This document shows, piece by piece, positions 1 through 7,913 of a stretch of DNA of 64,000 nucleotides. The DNA comes from Aliikangiella sp965214955 (GTDB lineage Bacteria; Pseudomonadota; Gammaproteobacteria; Enterobacterales; Kangiellaceae): the NCBI GenBank assembly GCA_965214955.1, contig CBDCCU010000007.1, positions 62,001 to 126,000 on the forward strand, in the 5' to 3' direction. The notes beneath the pieces were generated by a model that worked only from the letters and a program-made list of their open reading frames with translations, was not told the origin of the DNA and did no database searches. A program made the translations under genes and the position numbers. Within the stretch, counting starts at the first letter, position 1. Every line of letters starts with the position of its first letter.

Positions 1-693
1 CTCTAACCATTCCCGATTAAGATTTGCACCACAAGCATTGGTGCGTAAATGCCCTCTTTTGCTACCATCGGGGTTCATATTGGGCACAACATAAAACACC
101 GCTTTATCAAGTAAATAACGAGCAATGGCATCATCTTCATCTAACAATCGGTTGATAAAGCCTTCCATCCACCAAGAAGCCATAATTTCACCCGGGTGCT
201 GGCGAGCATGTATCCATACTTTCTTTTTTCCTTCACCAGGCTGGCCAATAATCAATTGATCAAGATCTTGCCCATCTAAGGTTTGCCCTAAGGTTTTAAG
301 CTGAACTTTGGGGTCACCCATTGCCCAACTAACAAAATCAGCGCAGCGCTCAGTAGAATATGGCGCAAAATAGGCATAGTAAACCGACTGATATTCAGGC
401 ATATGCTCAATAATTAATTTACCATCAACATAACTTGTGGGCACTCGAAACCAAAATTGGCGATCATAAGAGGCAACTGCTTGGTAATCATTCCAGCCGT
501 CGGTATAAGCGGCACCAGCGGCATTGTTTATAGTAATTTTGCAATCTTGCCCTTCGGCACCCGTTAGTCGAAAATAAAACCATTGATAAAAGTCGCTATT
601 ATTATCTTTGTTAATTTCTACTTGGATGTCCGCAGGATCATCAAGCTTTACACTTTGAATGTTACCGCCATCGAAATTACTGTTAATATGCAC
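1..693 (-). CDS. M14-family zinc carboxypeptidase, cytosolic carboxypeptidase-like (3' end cut by window)
   Basis: The gene runs off the left edge, so only the first ~231 residues are visible. The N-terminal half (to ~residue 115) is a beta-rich domain like the M14_N domain of cytosolic carboxypeptidases. It is followed by the start of the peptidase domain, with the zinc-site segment ARQHPGEIMASWW (H and E are ligands) and then NPDGSKRGHLRTNACGANLNREW. Members of this family remove C-terminal residues from peptides. The start is GTG at 693, because an in-frame TAG lies immediately upstream. No signal peptide is visible, so it is probably cytoplasmic. The family is clear but the substrate is not known. 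Confidence 0.85.
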   Translation of the reverse strand, partial: MHINSNFDGGNIQSVKLDDPADIQVEINKDNNSDFYQWFYFRLTGAEGQDCKITINNAAGAAYTDGWNDYQAVASYDRQFWFRVPTSYVDGKLIIEHMPEYQSVYYAYFAPYSTERCADFVSWAMGDPKVQLKTLGQTLDGQDLDQLIIGQPGEGKKKVWIHARQHPGEIMASWWMEGFINRLLDEDDAIARYLLDKAVFYVVPNMNPDGSKRGHLRTNACGANLNREWLE

Positions 694-824
694 CTAGCTC
701 ACTCCATAATTCATGATAAAATTAAATTTAAACCGATATTAACAGACATCGGTATCAAATAATGAATTAAATAATAAACTTATTTTAGGACAACTTAGTT
801 TAGAAAACTTATTTAGGACAACCA

Positions 825-1349
825 ATGCAAAGCATTAGCAATGAACCCGTTAGCATGGAAAACTATTCGAGCATCGAAAATATCAACTATCTTCCTTTGG
901 CAAAAAAATATCCCATCGTTTGTTTATTCAGCTCACAAATATTTTGGGTGATTGTTTTAGCTATATTAACAGGGCTCGATATTTTTAAGCCCAACACACT
1001 AATACCCACCTTTGTTTATATTCTTATTGTTGGTTTAGCATTATTATCTGGCTTATTATCCTATTTTGGTGCATTAGCTAAAGGCTATGTGGTTCGAGAA
1101 AAAGACATACTCACTAAGCGCGGTATTTTCTGGAAAAAACAAACGCTAGTGTCATTTAAAAGAATTCAGCACATGGATTTAACTCATGGTCCTATTGATC
1201 GAAAATTTGGTTTTGCCACGTTAAAAATTTTTACCGCTGGTGGTGCTACTGCCGACTTAAGCATTTCGGGCATTGAGCATGATAAAGCCAAAAGCATTCG
1301 TCAATTAATTGTAGAAAAAACAGGCTTGTCTGACACAGAGCAAGCTTAG
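825..1349 (+). CDS. PH domain-containing membrane protein (YdbS-like)
   Basis: This 174-residue protein has two hydrophobic segments (about residues 32-50 and 58-82), followed by a bacterial PH domain (bPH2/DUF304) containing KGYVVREKDILTKRGIFW and the FKRIQHMDLTHGPIDRKFG stretch typical of the family. It precedes a longer multi-PH protein by 37 bases, the usual YdbS-YdbT pairing. Proteins of this pair are inner-membrane proteins of poorly known function. An AGGACA ribosome site lies ~8 bases before the ATG. Two near-copies of TTATTT(T)AGGACAAC lie just upstream. Family confident, role unknown. Confidence 0.85.
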   Translation: MQSISNEPVSMENYSSIENINYLPLAKKYPIVCLFSSQIFWVIVLAILTGLDIFKPNTLIPTFVYILIVGLALLSGLLSYFGALAKGYVVREKDILTKRGIFWKKQTLVSFKRIQHMDLTHGPIDRKFGFATLKIFTAGGATADLSISGIEHDKAKSIRQLIVEKTGLSDTEQA

Positions 1350-1386
1350 TTTAAGTCTTAATTTAAGCCAACTTATCGAGTATTAA

Positions 1387-2952
1387 ATGACTAATTCATC
1401 TACAAATAACCAGCCAGAATCATCATCAAATGAAAATAAAACTAGCACTGACAATTGGTTGCGCTTATCACCAGCCTCAGTCGTCTTTTTTATTAGCAAA
1501 CAAATTTTCCATTTAGTAAAAGATGCGTTGCCGGGTCTTGCGCCTTTAGCCATTATTATTTTTAACTCTGATAACAAAGTTTGGCTTAGCAGTCTTATTG
1601 GCATAGGCATGTTAACTCTGTTAATTGTGGGATCAATTTTACAGTTTTGGTTTTTTCGCTATCAATTTAAAGGCGATAAAATTTACGTTAAACAAGGCGT
1701 GTTTAATAAACAAGAAACTACCCTGCGTTTTGAGCGCGTGCAAAACATCAATATGGTCGAACCTTTTTATTATGCGCCCTTCTCTTTGGTGACTTTGCAG
1801 CTTGAATCAGCAGGTTCAAATAAAAATGAAGTGAATTTAGCGGGTATTCATAAAGATGCGGCAACAGAAATTAAAGCCGATATTTTAAAAGCTAAAGCAC
1901 GTTTTGAACAAAACAAACTTGATAATCCCAATACAGAGAATTTAAACGAAGCTGATTTAATCAATGAGCAAAGCAGTGATTTACTGGCAACCGCTAATAT
2001 TAAACAACTGGTTAAATATGGTTTAAGCAGTAATGGGCTGTTTTTCTTTCTAATTTTTCTCGCTCCATTTGCTGGTATGCTCGATAACTTAATGGAAAAT
2101 ATTATCGGTAAAGAAAATATATTAAAAATGGTTGAACTATTAGGCGGCGGAATACAAGGCGGTTTTATTCTCGTTGCACTGGTGATTTTTACGGTTTTAT
2201 TTTGCATGATTTTATTTTCAATTCTGGGTGCAATATTCCGCTTTTATCATTACCAGCTCAGTTTAAATGATCACACATTAAAAAGACGCAGTGGTTTGTT
2301 AAACACCCACGAAGAATCAGTAAAGCTACCCAAAATACAGGCATTTATTCAGCAAACCAATTTTATTGGCAAATGGTTTAAGATTGAAAATATTGTATTA
2401 AAACAAGTGTCAACTCAAATAGGTAATGCCAAAGCCAACCTGTTTGTTGTTCCTGTTAGAACAAAAGAGCAATCGGTTAAACTGAGCAAAATTTGTATTA
2501 ACTGCAACGAAACCTTTAACCAACTGAAACAAGTGAGTAAAAAGTATTTTTATCGTGGTGTTATTCAGTCTTCTCTATTTATCATTGCATTAACCTTATT
2601 TTTATACTTTGTTTCCAGTAGTAAACTTACCCTGTTGGTGCTAATTTTAATCCCATTTATTTCACTGATTATTAGAAAACGATGGCTCAACTATGGCTAT
2701 CAGCTGGGCGAAAACTTTGCTCAATTTAGAAGTGGTTTTTGGGGTTATAGAAAAACCACATTTGAGTTATTTAAAGTTCAAAAAATAACCATTAGACAAT
2801 CTTATTTTCAAAAACGAGGCGGCTTTGCCAACATTGATATCACACTAGCCTCTAGCCGAATTAGCATTCCGTATGTTCCACTGCAAGATGCCATTAACTG
2901 GACCAACAAAATTAGTTATAAAATTGAATCAACCGAGCAAAACTGGTTTTAA
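1387..2952 (+). CDS. Multi-PH-domain membrane protein (YdbT-like)
   Basis: This 521-residue protein carries three bPH2/DUF304 repeats (about residues 85-165, 295-365 and 435-510) separated by pairs of transmembrane segments (about 45-90, 210-285 and 390-430). Each repeat shows the family signature of a KxGVF/KRRSGLL/FRSGFW strand followed by an ERVQNI/PKIQAF/FKVQKI strand. The short soluble N-terminus is Ser/Asn-rich. It follows the YdbS-like gene in what looks like one operon, and its stop codon overlaps the nth start (TAATG). Probably an inner-membrane protein with cytoplasmic PH folds. The biochemical role is not known. Confidence 0.85.
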   Translation: MTNSSTNNQPESSSNENKTSTDNWLRLSPASVVFFISKQIFHLVKDALPGLAPLAIIIFNSDNKVWLSSLIGIGMLTLLIVGSILQFWFFRYQFKGDKIYVKQGVFNKQETTLRFERVQNINMVEPFYYAPFSLVTLQLESAGSNKNEVNLAGIHKDAATEIKADILKAKARFEQNKLDNPNTENLNEADLINEQSSDLLATANIKQLVKYGLSSNGLFFFLIFLAPFAGMLDNLMENIIGKENILKMVELLGGGIQGGFILVALVIFTVLFCMILFSILGAIFRFYHYQLSLNDHTLKRRSGLLNTHEESVKLPKIQAFIQQTNFIGKWFKIENIVLKQVSTQIGNAKANLFVVPVRTKEQSVKLSKICINCNETFNQLKQVSKKYFYRGVIQSSLFIIALTLFLYFVSSSKLTLLVLILIPFISLIIRKRWLNYGYQLGENFAQFRSGFWGYRKTTFELFKVQKITIRQSYFQKRGGFANIDITLASSRISIPYVPLQDAINWTNKISYKIESTEQNWF

Positions 2953-3590
2953 TGATGAATAAACAAAAACGTCAACAAATATTTGAAAGGCTACAAGCCA
3001 ATAACCCAAACCCAACCACCGAGTTAGAATATGACTCGCCATTTGAGCTTTTAATTGCGGTTATTTTATCGGCACAAGCCACCGATGTGGGTGTAAATAA
3101 AGCCACAAGAAAACTTTACCCTGTGGCAAATACCCCAGAAGCCATATACAACTTAGGTTTAGACGGGTTAAAAGAATATATAAAAACCATCGGCCTATTT
3201 AATTCTAAAGCCGCCAATGTGATTAAAACCTGCAAAATATTAATGGATAAACACAGCTCACAAGTGCCCGATACTCGCGAAGCATTAGAAGAGTTACCTG
3301 GTGTGGGGCGAAAAACGGCTAATGTAGTGCTTAATACCGCATTTAATCAACCCACCATGGCGGTTGATACCCATATTTTTAGAGTTTCAAATCGTACCGC
3401 AATTGCTAAAGGAAAAGATGTTGTCGAAGTCGAAAAAAGACTGCTTCGCTTAGTACCCAAGCCTTTTTTAATGGATGCTCATCATTGGCTAATATTGCAT
3501 GGAAGATATACTTGTGTGGCTCGAAAACCCCGTTGTGGCTCGTGCTTAATTGAAGATCTGTGTGAGTTTAAGTCTAAAACCGAAATTTAA
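2952..3590 (+). CDS. nth: Endonuclease III
   Basis: DNA glycosylase/AP lyase that removes oxidised pyrimidines in base-excision repair. The 212 residues match the usual length. The helix-hairpin-helix motif ELPGVGRKTANVVLN contains the catalytic Lys, and the catalytic Asp lies in AVDTHIFRV. The [4Fe-4S] cysteines have the exact C-X6-C-X2-C-X5-C spacing (CVARKPRCGSCLIEDLC) near the C-terminus. The ATG overlaps the preceding stop by one base; a second ATG follows directly, so the start may be one codon later. It is translationally coupled to the PH-domain genes. Confidence 0.97.
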   Translation: MMNKQKRQQIFERLQANNPNPTTELEYDSPFELLIAVILSAQATDVGVNKATRKLYPVANTPEAIYNLGLDGLKEYIKTIGLFNSKAANVIKTCKILMDKHSSQVPDTREALEELPGVGRKTANVVLNTAFNQPTMAVDTHIFRVSNRTAIAKGKDVVEVEKRLLRLVPKPFLMDAHHWLILHGRYTCVARKPRCGSCLIEDLCEFKSKTEI

Positions 3591-3819
3591 GTACAAGTTA
3601 AATCAGTATATTTATATTGAATAATTATTGAATTTTGTCGAAATAGTGAAATATTACCCATTTTGCGCTATTTACCACCCTTAACAAATAGGTCATATAG
3701 CGCTATACTCAATATGTTTCAAAATATTTCTATATTAGAGAAATGTTTTAACATTTTGTTTTTACTCAAAATTTAACCTGTCTATTCAGCGATCTATGCA
3801 ACCAAGGAGGCAAGCATAA

Positions 3820-4092
3820 ATGATTAATCAACTAATAAGCTATGTATTGGTTGTTAGTGGCGCTTTAATACTTCCTAATGTGCAAGCGACTAAAACGGTT
3901 AAACCGTCACCGAAATCAATTTCACTTGATACCTGTAGCGTAAATATTACAGCCGATAATCAGCAACATATTCAAAATAAAACCATTTATTCAGGCAATG
4001 TAACAGCGTTAGTGGGTTTTGCCAGCCTAAAATCGAATAAAATGACCCTAATTCGTAAGGCAGATGGCAGCTGCGAGCTAATTACTGAATAA
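3820..4092 (+). CDS. Small secreted protein, unknown function
   Basis: A 90-residue protein with an N-terminal signal peptide (MINQLISYVLVVSGALILPN, cleavage probably after VQA). The mature part of ~65 residues contains two Cys and a short strand pattern (IYSGNVTALVGFASLKSNK) reminiscent of OstA/LptA-type periplasmic proteins, though too short to assign. A strong AAGGAGG ribosome site lies at ~3805. The last ~25 codons have a diverged second copy at 6800-6880, and the stop-codon region is repeated at 15311-15364 across the cassette array. This looks like the gene next to which the accessory block was assembled. Confidence 0.7.
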   Translation: MINQLISYVLVVSGALILPNVQATKTVKPSPKSISLDTCSVNITADNQQHIQNKTIYSGNVTALVGFASLKSNKMTLIRKADGSCELITE

Positions 4093-4133
4093 CTAAAAAC
4101 TGTTAATCTTAACTTAATAAAAAGCTTTTATTT
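4080..4133. repeat. Left copy of the 54-bp direct repeat bounding the cassette array
   Basis: A 21-base block (from AATTACTGAATAAC), a 10-base variable spacer and a 23-base block (AACTTAATAAAAAGC through TTTATTT) recur with the same spacing at 15311-15364. The two conserved blocks are identical base for base. The second block contains the palindrome TAAAAAGCTTTTA, which could act as a terminator between the 3820-4092 gene and rsuA if the array were absent. Confidence 0.8.
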
Positions 4134-4163
4134 TTTCTTTGTGAGGGGCTGGGGGAGTTTGGT

Positions 4164-4218
4164 TTAACGCTTAAGTCAGGTGTCGCGGGTACCGCGTCGC
4201 CTGCACTTTCTGGTTAAC
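4164..4218 (-). repeat. attC-like site
   Basis: Plus-strand TTAACGC at the left, an imperfect GTGTCGCGGGTACCGCGTCGC hairpin core, and GGTTAACA at the right. It lies 3' of the gene at 4236-4640 and is the last site of the array. Confidence 0.65.
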
Positions 4219-4235
4219 ATTTACTTTTGGCATGT

Positions 4236-4640
4236 TCATTTTATAATTCGAATCACTGGTATCCAATATGAATACTTTGCATTTTTCAATTGCTTTAGGT
4301 CTTCTGTATAGAAACGAAATCTATAAGCGCCGTATTCTCTATGGTAGACATTCACATCAATGTGTTCTACTTTGAAATCACATTTATCACCGACACCTTC
4401 AACATATTTTCCTAAGACCGAATACCTCTGTGATACTTTATAATTTCCGAGTTGGTCGGTTTCAGATATTTTGGCAGAACCAGACATACCAGGAAAAATA
4501 CCTACAGAGATATTTTTTATAGGTTTCCCACTTTTGTCATCAACGATAGAGCCTTGAACTTCGTAAACCACAGAACCACAGCGCCCTTGAGCTGTCCATG
4601 AAAATATACCTAGAATGAGTGTAATAATTATTGTTTTCAT
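4236..4640 (-). CDS. Cassette gene: secreted protein with carboxypeptidase-regulatory-like fold
   Basis: I start this at the ATG at 4640, giving 134 residues with a clear signal peptide (MKTIIITLILGIFSWTAQG). The ATG 18 bases upstream would add a non-hydrophobic lead. Residues ~25-70 (VQGSIVDDKSGKPIKNISV, then ETDQLGNYKVS) resemble the beta-sandwich of carboxypeptidase-regulatory-like/CNA_B repeats. That fold is common in secreted or periplasmic proteins. It is the last cassette of the array, followed by the attC-like site at 4164-4218. Function unknown. Confidence 0.65.
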   Translation of the reverse strand: MKTIIITLILGIFSWTAQGRCGSVVYEVQGSIVDDKSGKPIKNISVGIFPGMSGSAKISETDQLGNYKVSQRYSVLGKYVEGVGDKCDFKVEHIDVNVYHREYGAYRFRFYTEDLKQLKNAKYSYWIPVIRIIK

Positions 4641-4647
4641 AATGATG

Positions 4648-4713
4648 TTAACGCTCAATTCAGAACTTCAGGTTGTAGTTTAACCTGAATATTTTGCAAT
4701 TTCTTGTTATAAC
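4648..4713 (-). repeat. attC-like site
   Basis: Plus-strand GTTAACGCTCAATTCAG at the left and TTTCTTGTTATAACG at the right, with an internal stem TTCAGGTT/AACCTGAA. It follows the cassette gene interrupted by IS30. Confidence 0.8.
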
Positions 4714-4940
4714 GATTTAAGTTCACTTAATTTATACCGCTTAATCTTACTGCAACTCCGCAATTCTTTTGGTTCAGAAGGTTTAACATAATGAACTTCT
4801 AACTCTACATCATTTCTATACTTTTCTTGAATACTAAGGTGTAGAGCTTTAAATTCGATATCTTTCGGTAAGACTTTTGGTATTGGAGCTTTCCTAACTT
4901 TGGTAGAGGTTGAAATAACCAAATCATTACCTTGAATTAC
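4707..4940 (-). pseudogene. 3' part of a cassette gene interrupted by the IS30 element
   Basis: The reading frame is open from its stop at 4707 up to and into the IS30 end, with no good start of its own (only a TTG at 4922). Its visible product includes a basic Lys/Pro segment (KVRKAPIPKVLPKD) and ends in SELKSL inside the attC-like site. The N-terminal part of a cassette gene with signal peptide lies on the far side of the IS (6035-6231). I infer one original gene split by the insertion. The frames do not join exactly across the junction, so two genes remain possible. No homology recognised. Confidence 0.55.
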
Positions 4941-6034
4941 CTGAATTCAACACCAAAGTGCACCATAGAGATTAGAACATAACGACATCAGCTGTTAGTG
5001 TTTGGTTTGCAGACTAAACATTAATAGAGAGGTCGTTATGTCCTATAGCCATATTACACAAAGAGAAAGATATGTCATCTTTCATTTATATATTTCAGGT
5101 TACAGTTTTCGGGAAATTGGTCGTCGTTTATTGCGTTCACACTCAACCATTTCAAGAGAAATAAAAAGAAACCAGAACAAATTATCAAAATACCATTATA
5201 GCTTTTCTCACCGCTATTGCATTGCCCGAAAAAAACTAGCAAGGCACCAAAGGTGCTTGAATAATAAAAAGCTTGTTCGTTATGTTATTGCACGACTCAA
5301 GAAAAATTGGTCGCCTCAGCAAATATCAAATCGACTGAAACTCAAGTATGCTGATAATTTAAATATGCGAGTCAGTACTGAAACAATATATCAATGGGTT
5401 TATCAACAAAAAATAGCACTTCCCCAGTCATTTCAGTGCTTAAGAGCACAAAGAGCCAAGCGTAAAAAGCGTCGTAAAAGCAAGAATGATTCAGGGGTAA
5501 TTGCCGCGCGTAAAATGATAAATACTCGCCCTTTGGCTGTTGCTGGTAAGCGACGTTATGGGGATTGGGAGGGCGACACTATCATTGGTCAACAAGGAAC
5601 AGGGGCTATTGTGACTCATGTGGAAAGGAAAAGCTTATATCTCATTGCAGGCAAGTTACCGAGCAAACATGCCAAGCCATTATCAAAAGTAACCGCTCAG
5701 AAGTTTAGGAAAATTCCTAAATATTTAAGAAAAACATTAACGGTTGATAATGGTAGTGAATTTGCTGATTTTAAAACGATTGAGAAAAAGTCAAAGATTG
5801 ATGTTTATTTTGCAGAGCCTTATTCACCATGGCAAAGAGGGTGTAATGAAAATATCAATGGATTATTAAGGCAATATTTTCCTAAAGGGAGTGATTTTAC
5901 AAATTATAGTGATAAAGATGTTGAAATTGCGGTAAGAGAAATCAATAATCGACCAAGGAAAACTTTAAACTACCGAACACCTGCTGAAGTGATGCGTGAT
6001 GTAAGAAAACGGTGCGCTTTGGAGTAGAATTCAG
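4941..6034 (+). mobile_element. IS30-family insertion sequence
   Basis: About 1.09 kb with one transposase gene and terminal inverted repeats. The left end is CTGAATTCAACACCAAAGTG and the right end, read inward, is CTGAATTCTACTCCAAAGCG; both continue with CACC (21 of 24 positions alike). The ends are partly palindromic (GAATTC), so the exact boundary and the 2-3 bp target duplication cannot be fixed. It lies opposite in direction to the cassette genes and separates two halves of one cassette. Confidence 0.85.
5038..6027 (+). CDS. IS30-family transposase
   Basis: This DDE transposase is 329 residues long with the start at 5038, preceded by GAGAGGTC. Its N-terminal helix-turn-helix (ITQRERYVIFHLYISGYSFR and REIGRRLLRSHSTISREIKR) is the IS30 signature. 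The catalytic core follows, with Asp in GDWEGDTIIG, Asp in TVDNGSEFAD and Glu in CNENINGLLRQYFPKG. The protein looks complete and the element is probably intact. It is the only gene of the IS. Confidence 0.95.
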   Translation: MSYSHITQRERYVIFHLYISGYSFREIGRRLLRSHSTISREIKRNQNKLSKYHYSFSHRYCIARKKLARHQRCLNNKKLVRYVIARLKKNWSPQQISNRLKLKYADNLNMRVSTETIYQWVYQQKIALPQSFQCLRAQRAKRKKRRKSKNDSGVIAARKMINTRPLAVAGKRRYGDWEGDTIIGQQGTGAIVTHVERKSLYLIAGKLPSKHAKPLSKVTAQKFRKIPKYLRKTLTVDNGSEFADFKTIEKKSKIDVYFAEPYSPWQRGCNENINGLLRQYFPKGSDFTNYSDKDVEIAVREINNRPRKTLNYRTPAEVMRDVRKRCALE

Positions 6035-6231
6035 CTTAGATAGATATAAGAATAACTTGCCTCATACTCTTCAATCCTTGCTGGAACATAAACTTCGATA
6101 GCTTCTACGACTGGTGCCTCATCAGCCTTTTGAGCTTGCATATACGCATCAGAGTCGTACTTATCTTGGAGAACTACGCAACTAAATGAAGGACAGGAAA
6201 AAGTAAGTAGCAGAATTAGTAAATATTTCAA
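6035..6231 (-). pseudogene. 5' part of the cassette gene interrupted by IS30 (signal peptide half)
   Basis: From a TTG start at 6231 (with AAAGGGAAG upstream) it encodes a signal peptide (MKYLLILLLTFSCPSFSCVV) and ~45 further residues rich in Glu, Ala and Tyr. It then runs into the right end of IS30 and stops within the IS terminus. With 4707-4940 it probably formed one secreted protein of ~140 residues. No family recognised. Confidence 0.55.
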
Positions 6232-6245
6232 ACGCTTCCCTTTGA

Positions 6246-6306
6246 GTTATAATGCTCAGCTAATTTTGCGTGTTTTTTAACGCTAAGTTTCAGCGCCTTG
6301 TTATAT
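6246..6306 (-). repeat. attC-like site
   Basis: Plus-strand TTATAATGCTCAGC at the left, inner boxes TTTTAACGC and CAGCGC, and CTTGTTATATA at the right. It follows the gene at 6311-6619. Confidence 0.75.
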
Positions 6307-6310
6307 ATTT

Positions 6311-6619
6311 TCACGGATGCCCAATCTCATGCATTAACCAATAAGCATCTACATCAGATGTTTCACCGCTTCGATCCTGAATGAAACCTATACAATCAGT
6401 AGCACCTAGAAAATTGGGAATATACCATTTAGTCAATTGTACGACCAAAAGAACCTTATTGTCATCGTACTCTTGCGACCATGTTGAAGGGTAATATTTT
6501 CTCAAACCAATCTTAATTGGTTCATGGTTCTTCCAACCTATCGATGAGACTTCTTGAAAAGTTTTACCTTTTATTTCCTCCCTCATTTCTTCAAGAATTC
6601 TTTGTGCAGTTTTTTTCAT
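6311..6619 (-). CDS. Cassette gene: hypothetical protein
   Basis: A 102-residue soluble protein, with no signal peptide and a charged N-terminal helix (RILEEMREEIKGKTFQEVS). The C-terminal half holds aromatic, acidic stretches (QEYDDNKVLLVVQLTKWY and ETSDVDAYWLMHEIG). The size and placement between an attC-like site and a 131-bp repeat mark it as a cassette gene. I do not recognise a family. Confidence 0.6.
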   Translation of the reverse strand: MKKTAQRILEEMREEIKGKTFQEVSSIGWKNHEPIKIGLRKYYPSTWSQEYDDNKVLLVVQLTKWYIPNFLGATDCIGFIQDRSGETSDVDAYWLMHEIGHP

Positions 6620-6633
6620 GGTCTAGTTATACA

Positions 6634-6764
6634 TAACAGTGATTCTATTCAGCAAAAACATACAGCCAACCAGTAAAAAAATTTGGATTACTTAAATGCT
6701 TCTACTTATCAATGGGTTATTTTAATTTCTATATTCTACCAGAGCTGTTTTTTTGTTTTTAGTG
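6634..6764 (-). repeat. 131-bp array repeat, copy 1
   Basis: Starts TAACAGTGATTCTATTCAGC and ends GTTTTTAGTG. In its sister copies an AAAAACATAAAGCCAA arm pairs with TTGGCTTTATGTTTTT ~85 bases on; in this copy the arms are partly decayed. It abuts the 5' side of a cassette gene, at the place where an attC crossover box is expected. Confidence 0.8.
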
Positions 6765-6799
6765 AATAAAGCCAATTTAGCTTGATCGGCACTACTTAA

Positions 6800-6880
6800 A
6801 TGGGATTTGCTAGCTTAAAGTCAAATAAAATGCTCCTAATTCGTAAGGTTGATGGTAACTGCGAGCTAATTAATGAATGA
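6800..6880 (+). pseudogene. Diverged copy of the last 25 codons of the 3820-4092 gene
   Basis: ATG-started frame whose product, MGFASLKSNKMLLIRKVDG then NCELINE, closely matches the C-terminus of the secreted protein at 3820-4092. The DNA is diverged at many third positions. No signal peptide or ribosome site remains, so it is a gene fragment rather than a functional gene. It runs opposite to the cassettes. Confidence 0.7.
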
Positions 6881-7014
6881 AGGATAATTAAGCTACCCTA
6901 GCAGAAATTAGCGAAACAAAAAATACCGCAATGAGTGCTACAAGTAATGACAGTATTGGAATCCAATCCTTTATATCCGAAGTTTCTTATGATGCATAAA
7001 GCTAAGTACCGAAG

Positions 7015-7059
7015 ATAACACGTTCTTTGTGCTGTTCTTTGTGCTGCGTCTTGTTATGG
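7015..7059 (-). repeat. attC-like site (short)
   Basis: Plus-strand ATAACACG at the left and GCGTCTTGTTATGG at the right, with a TTCTTTGTGCTG direct repeat between. It overlaps the stop of the gene at 7054-7350. Confidence 0.55.
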
Positions 7060-7350
7060 CTTATCAAATTTAAAATCCATAGTGTATCTTATGCCTTTTT
7101 GCACAACAGCCTGACCATTCACTATTTTTGGCCTGAAGGTCCACTTGTTTATCGCCTTCATCGCCATTTTGTCGAATTTCCCTGGGGGAAACGAATCGAC
7201 TATTTTGGGGTTTAGTGGATGTCCAGATTCGCTCACATCAAATATAAATTTCACATAACCATTTTCAGGATGGATAGATTCTTTTTCAATTGGCGCCTTC
7301 GTAGAACAAGAAGCCAATGCGAGCAATGTAATTATTAGTATATTCTTCAT
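7054..7350 (-). CDS. Cassette gene: TonB C-terminal-domain lipoprotein
   Basis: 98 residues. A lipoprotein signal ends in LLALASC (Cys ~16), followed by a short linker and a TonB C-terminal-like domain: GYVKFIFDVSESGHPLNPKI, VDSFPPGKFDKMAMKAINKW then TFRPK. It lacks the TM helix and Pro-rich linker of a true TonB, so it is unlikely to energise receptors and is more likely a periplasm-facing lipid-anchored domain. The neighbouring cassette (7481-7846) encodes a paralogue of the same design. Family confident, role inferred. Confidence 0.75.
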   Translation of the reverse strand: MKNILIITLLALASCSTKAPIEKESIHPENGYVKFIFDVSESGHPLNPKIVDSFPPGKFDKMAMKAINKWTFRPKIVNGQAVVQKGIRYTMDFKFDKP

Positions 7351-7363
7351 TTAATTCTCAAGA

Positions 7364-7486
7364 CCATAATGTTTGTGGTTACAGAGAAGGAGTCTTTTTT
7401 TTCCCTGAATCGGTAACCTACATTGGTTAAAGGTGCTTTCTTTCAGATTGCGCCTTTGGTTAATTTTTATTGTCACTTGGTTATGG
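7364..7486 (-). repeat. attC-like site (long, VCR-sized)
   Basis: Plus-strand CCATAATG at the left and TCACTTGGTTATGG at the right, with inner arms GAAGGAGTC / GGTGCTTTC and GCGCC. It overlaps the stop of the gene at 7481-7846. About 123 bp, similar in size to Vibrio VCRs. Confidence 0.6.
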
Positions 7487-7846
7487 TGCAAATTTGAACT
7501 GCATAGTGTACGTAAATCCAGATTGTTCTAAAGCTGTACCATTCTCAGATGCTGCTCTAAATATCCACTTAGGAAGTACTTTCATTGCGGCACTGTCAAA
7601 TACGCCTTCAGGGACAGACTCAACTATTTTGGCATTTTTTACTTTGCCCTCTACTGATATATCAAAGACAAATTTAACATATCCTTCAATTCCGTTTATA
7701 ACTGCATGATGAGGGTAGTTTGGTTGAACAACAATTATTGGGATAGCATTTTCGATATTTAAATTATTTGCCGCAGGTACTACACGATCAGAAGTTGCAC
7801 ATGACTGAAGGACAACACAGAAAATTGTAATGATTATATATTTCAC
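7481..7846 (-). CDS. Cassette gene: TonB C-terminal-domain lipoprotein (second)
   Basis: 121 residues from a GTG start with GGAG ten bases upstream. The lipobox is CVVLQSC (Cys ~16), and the TonB C-terminal domain spans about residues 38-120 (PNYPHHAVINGIEGYVKFVF, DISVEGKVKN, FDSAAMKVLPKWIFR). The Tyr-Pro near the start of the domain and the FxxAAxxxLxxW helix are family hallmarks. It is longer than its neighbour at 7054 by one N-terminal strand. Possibly a paralogous pair recruited as separate cassettes; each has its own attC-like site. Confidence 0.75.
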   Translation of the reverse strand: MKYIIITIFCVVLQSCATSDRVVPAANNLNIENAIPIIVVQPNYPHHAVINGIEGYVKFVFDISVEGKVKNAKIVESVPEGVFDSAAMKVLPKWIFRAASENGTALEQSGFTYTMQFKFAP

Positions 7847-7857
7847 CTTTTTACTCC

Positions 7858-7913
7858 TTTAACGCTTTAAGCAGGCAAGTGTAGTTAAATTTCGCTTGCC
7901 TTTACTTGTTATA
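7858..7913 (-). repeat. attC-like site
   Basis: Plus-strand TTTAACGCTTTAAGC at the left and TTTACTTGTTATA at the right, with a clean inner stem AGGCAAG/CTTGCCT. The stop codon of the 7909 gene lies inside its right box. Confidence 0.85.

Larger units (their letters stand above)
6620..7014. other. Long spacer: 131-bp repeat, gene-tail copy and a small membrane-helix frame
   Basis: This stretch has no confident gene. From left to right it holds a 131-bp repeat (6634-6764), a 26-codon copy of the tail of the 3820-4092 gene (6800-6880), and on the minus strand a 32-residue open frame (6888-6986). That frame contains one hydrophobic helix (IPILSLLVALIAVFFVSL) but has no ATG, GTG or TTG, so it is probably the remains of a small membrane-protein cassette. 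Confidence 0.55.

Noticed and set aside
4922..4922. TTG at 4922 as a true start for the 4707 frame
   Set aside because: The frame stays open into the IS30 end and no ribosome site precedes it; an interrupted gene fits better.
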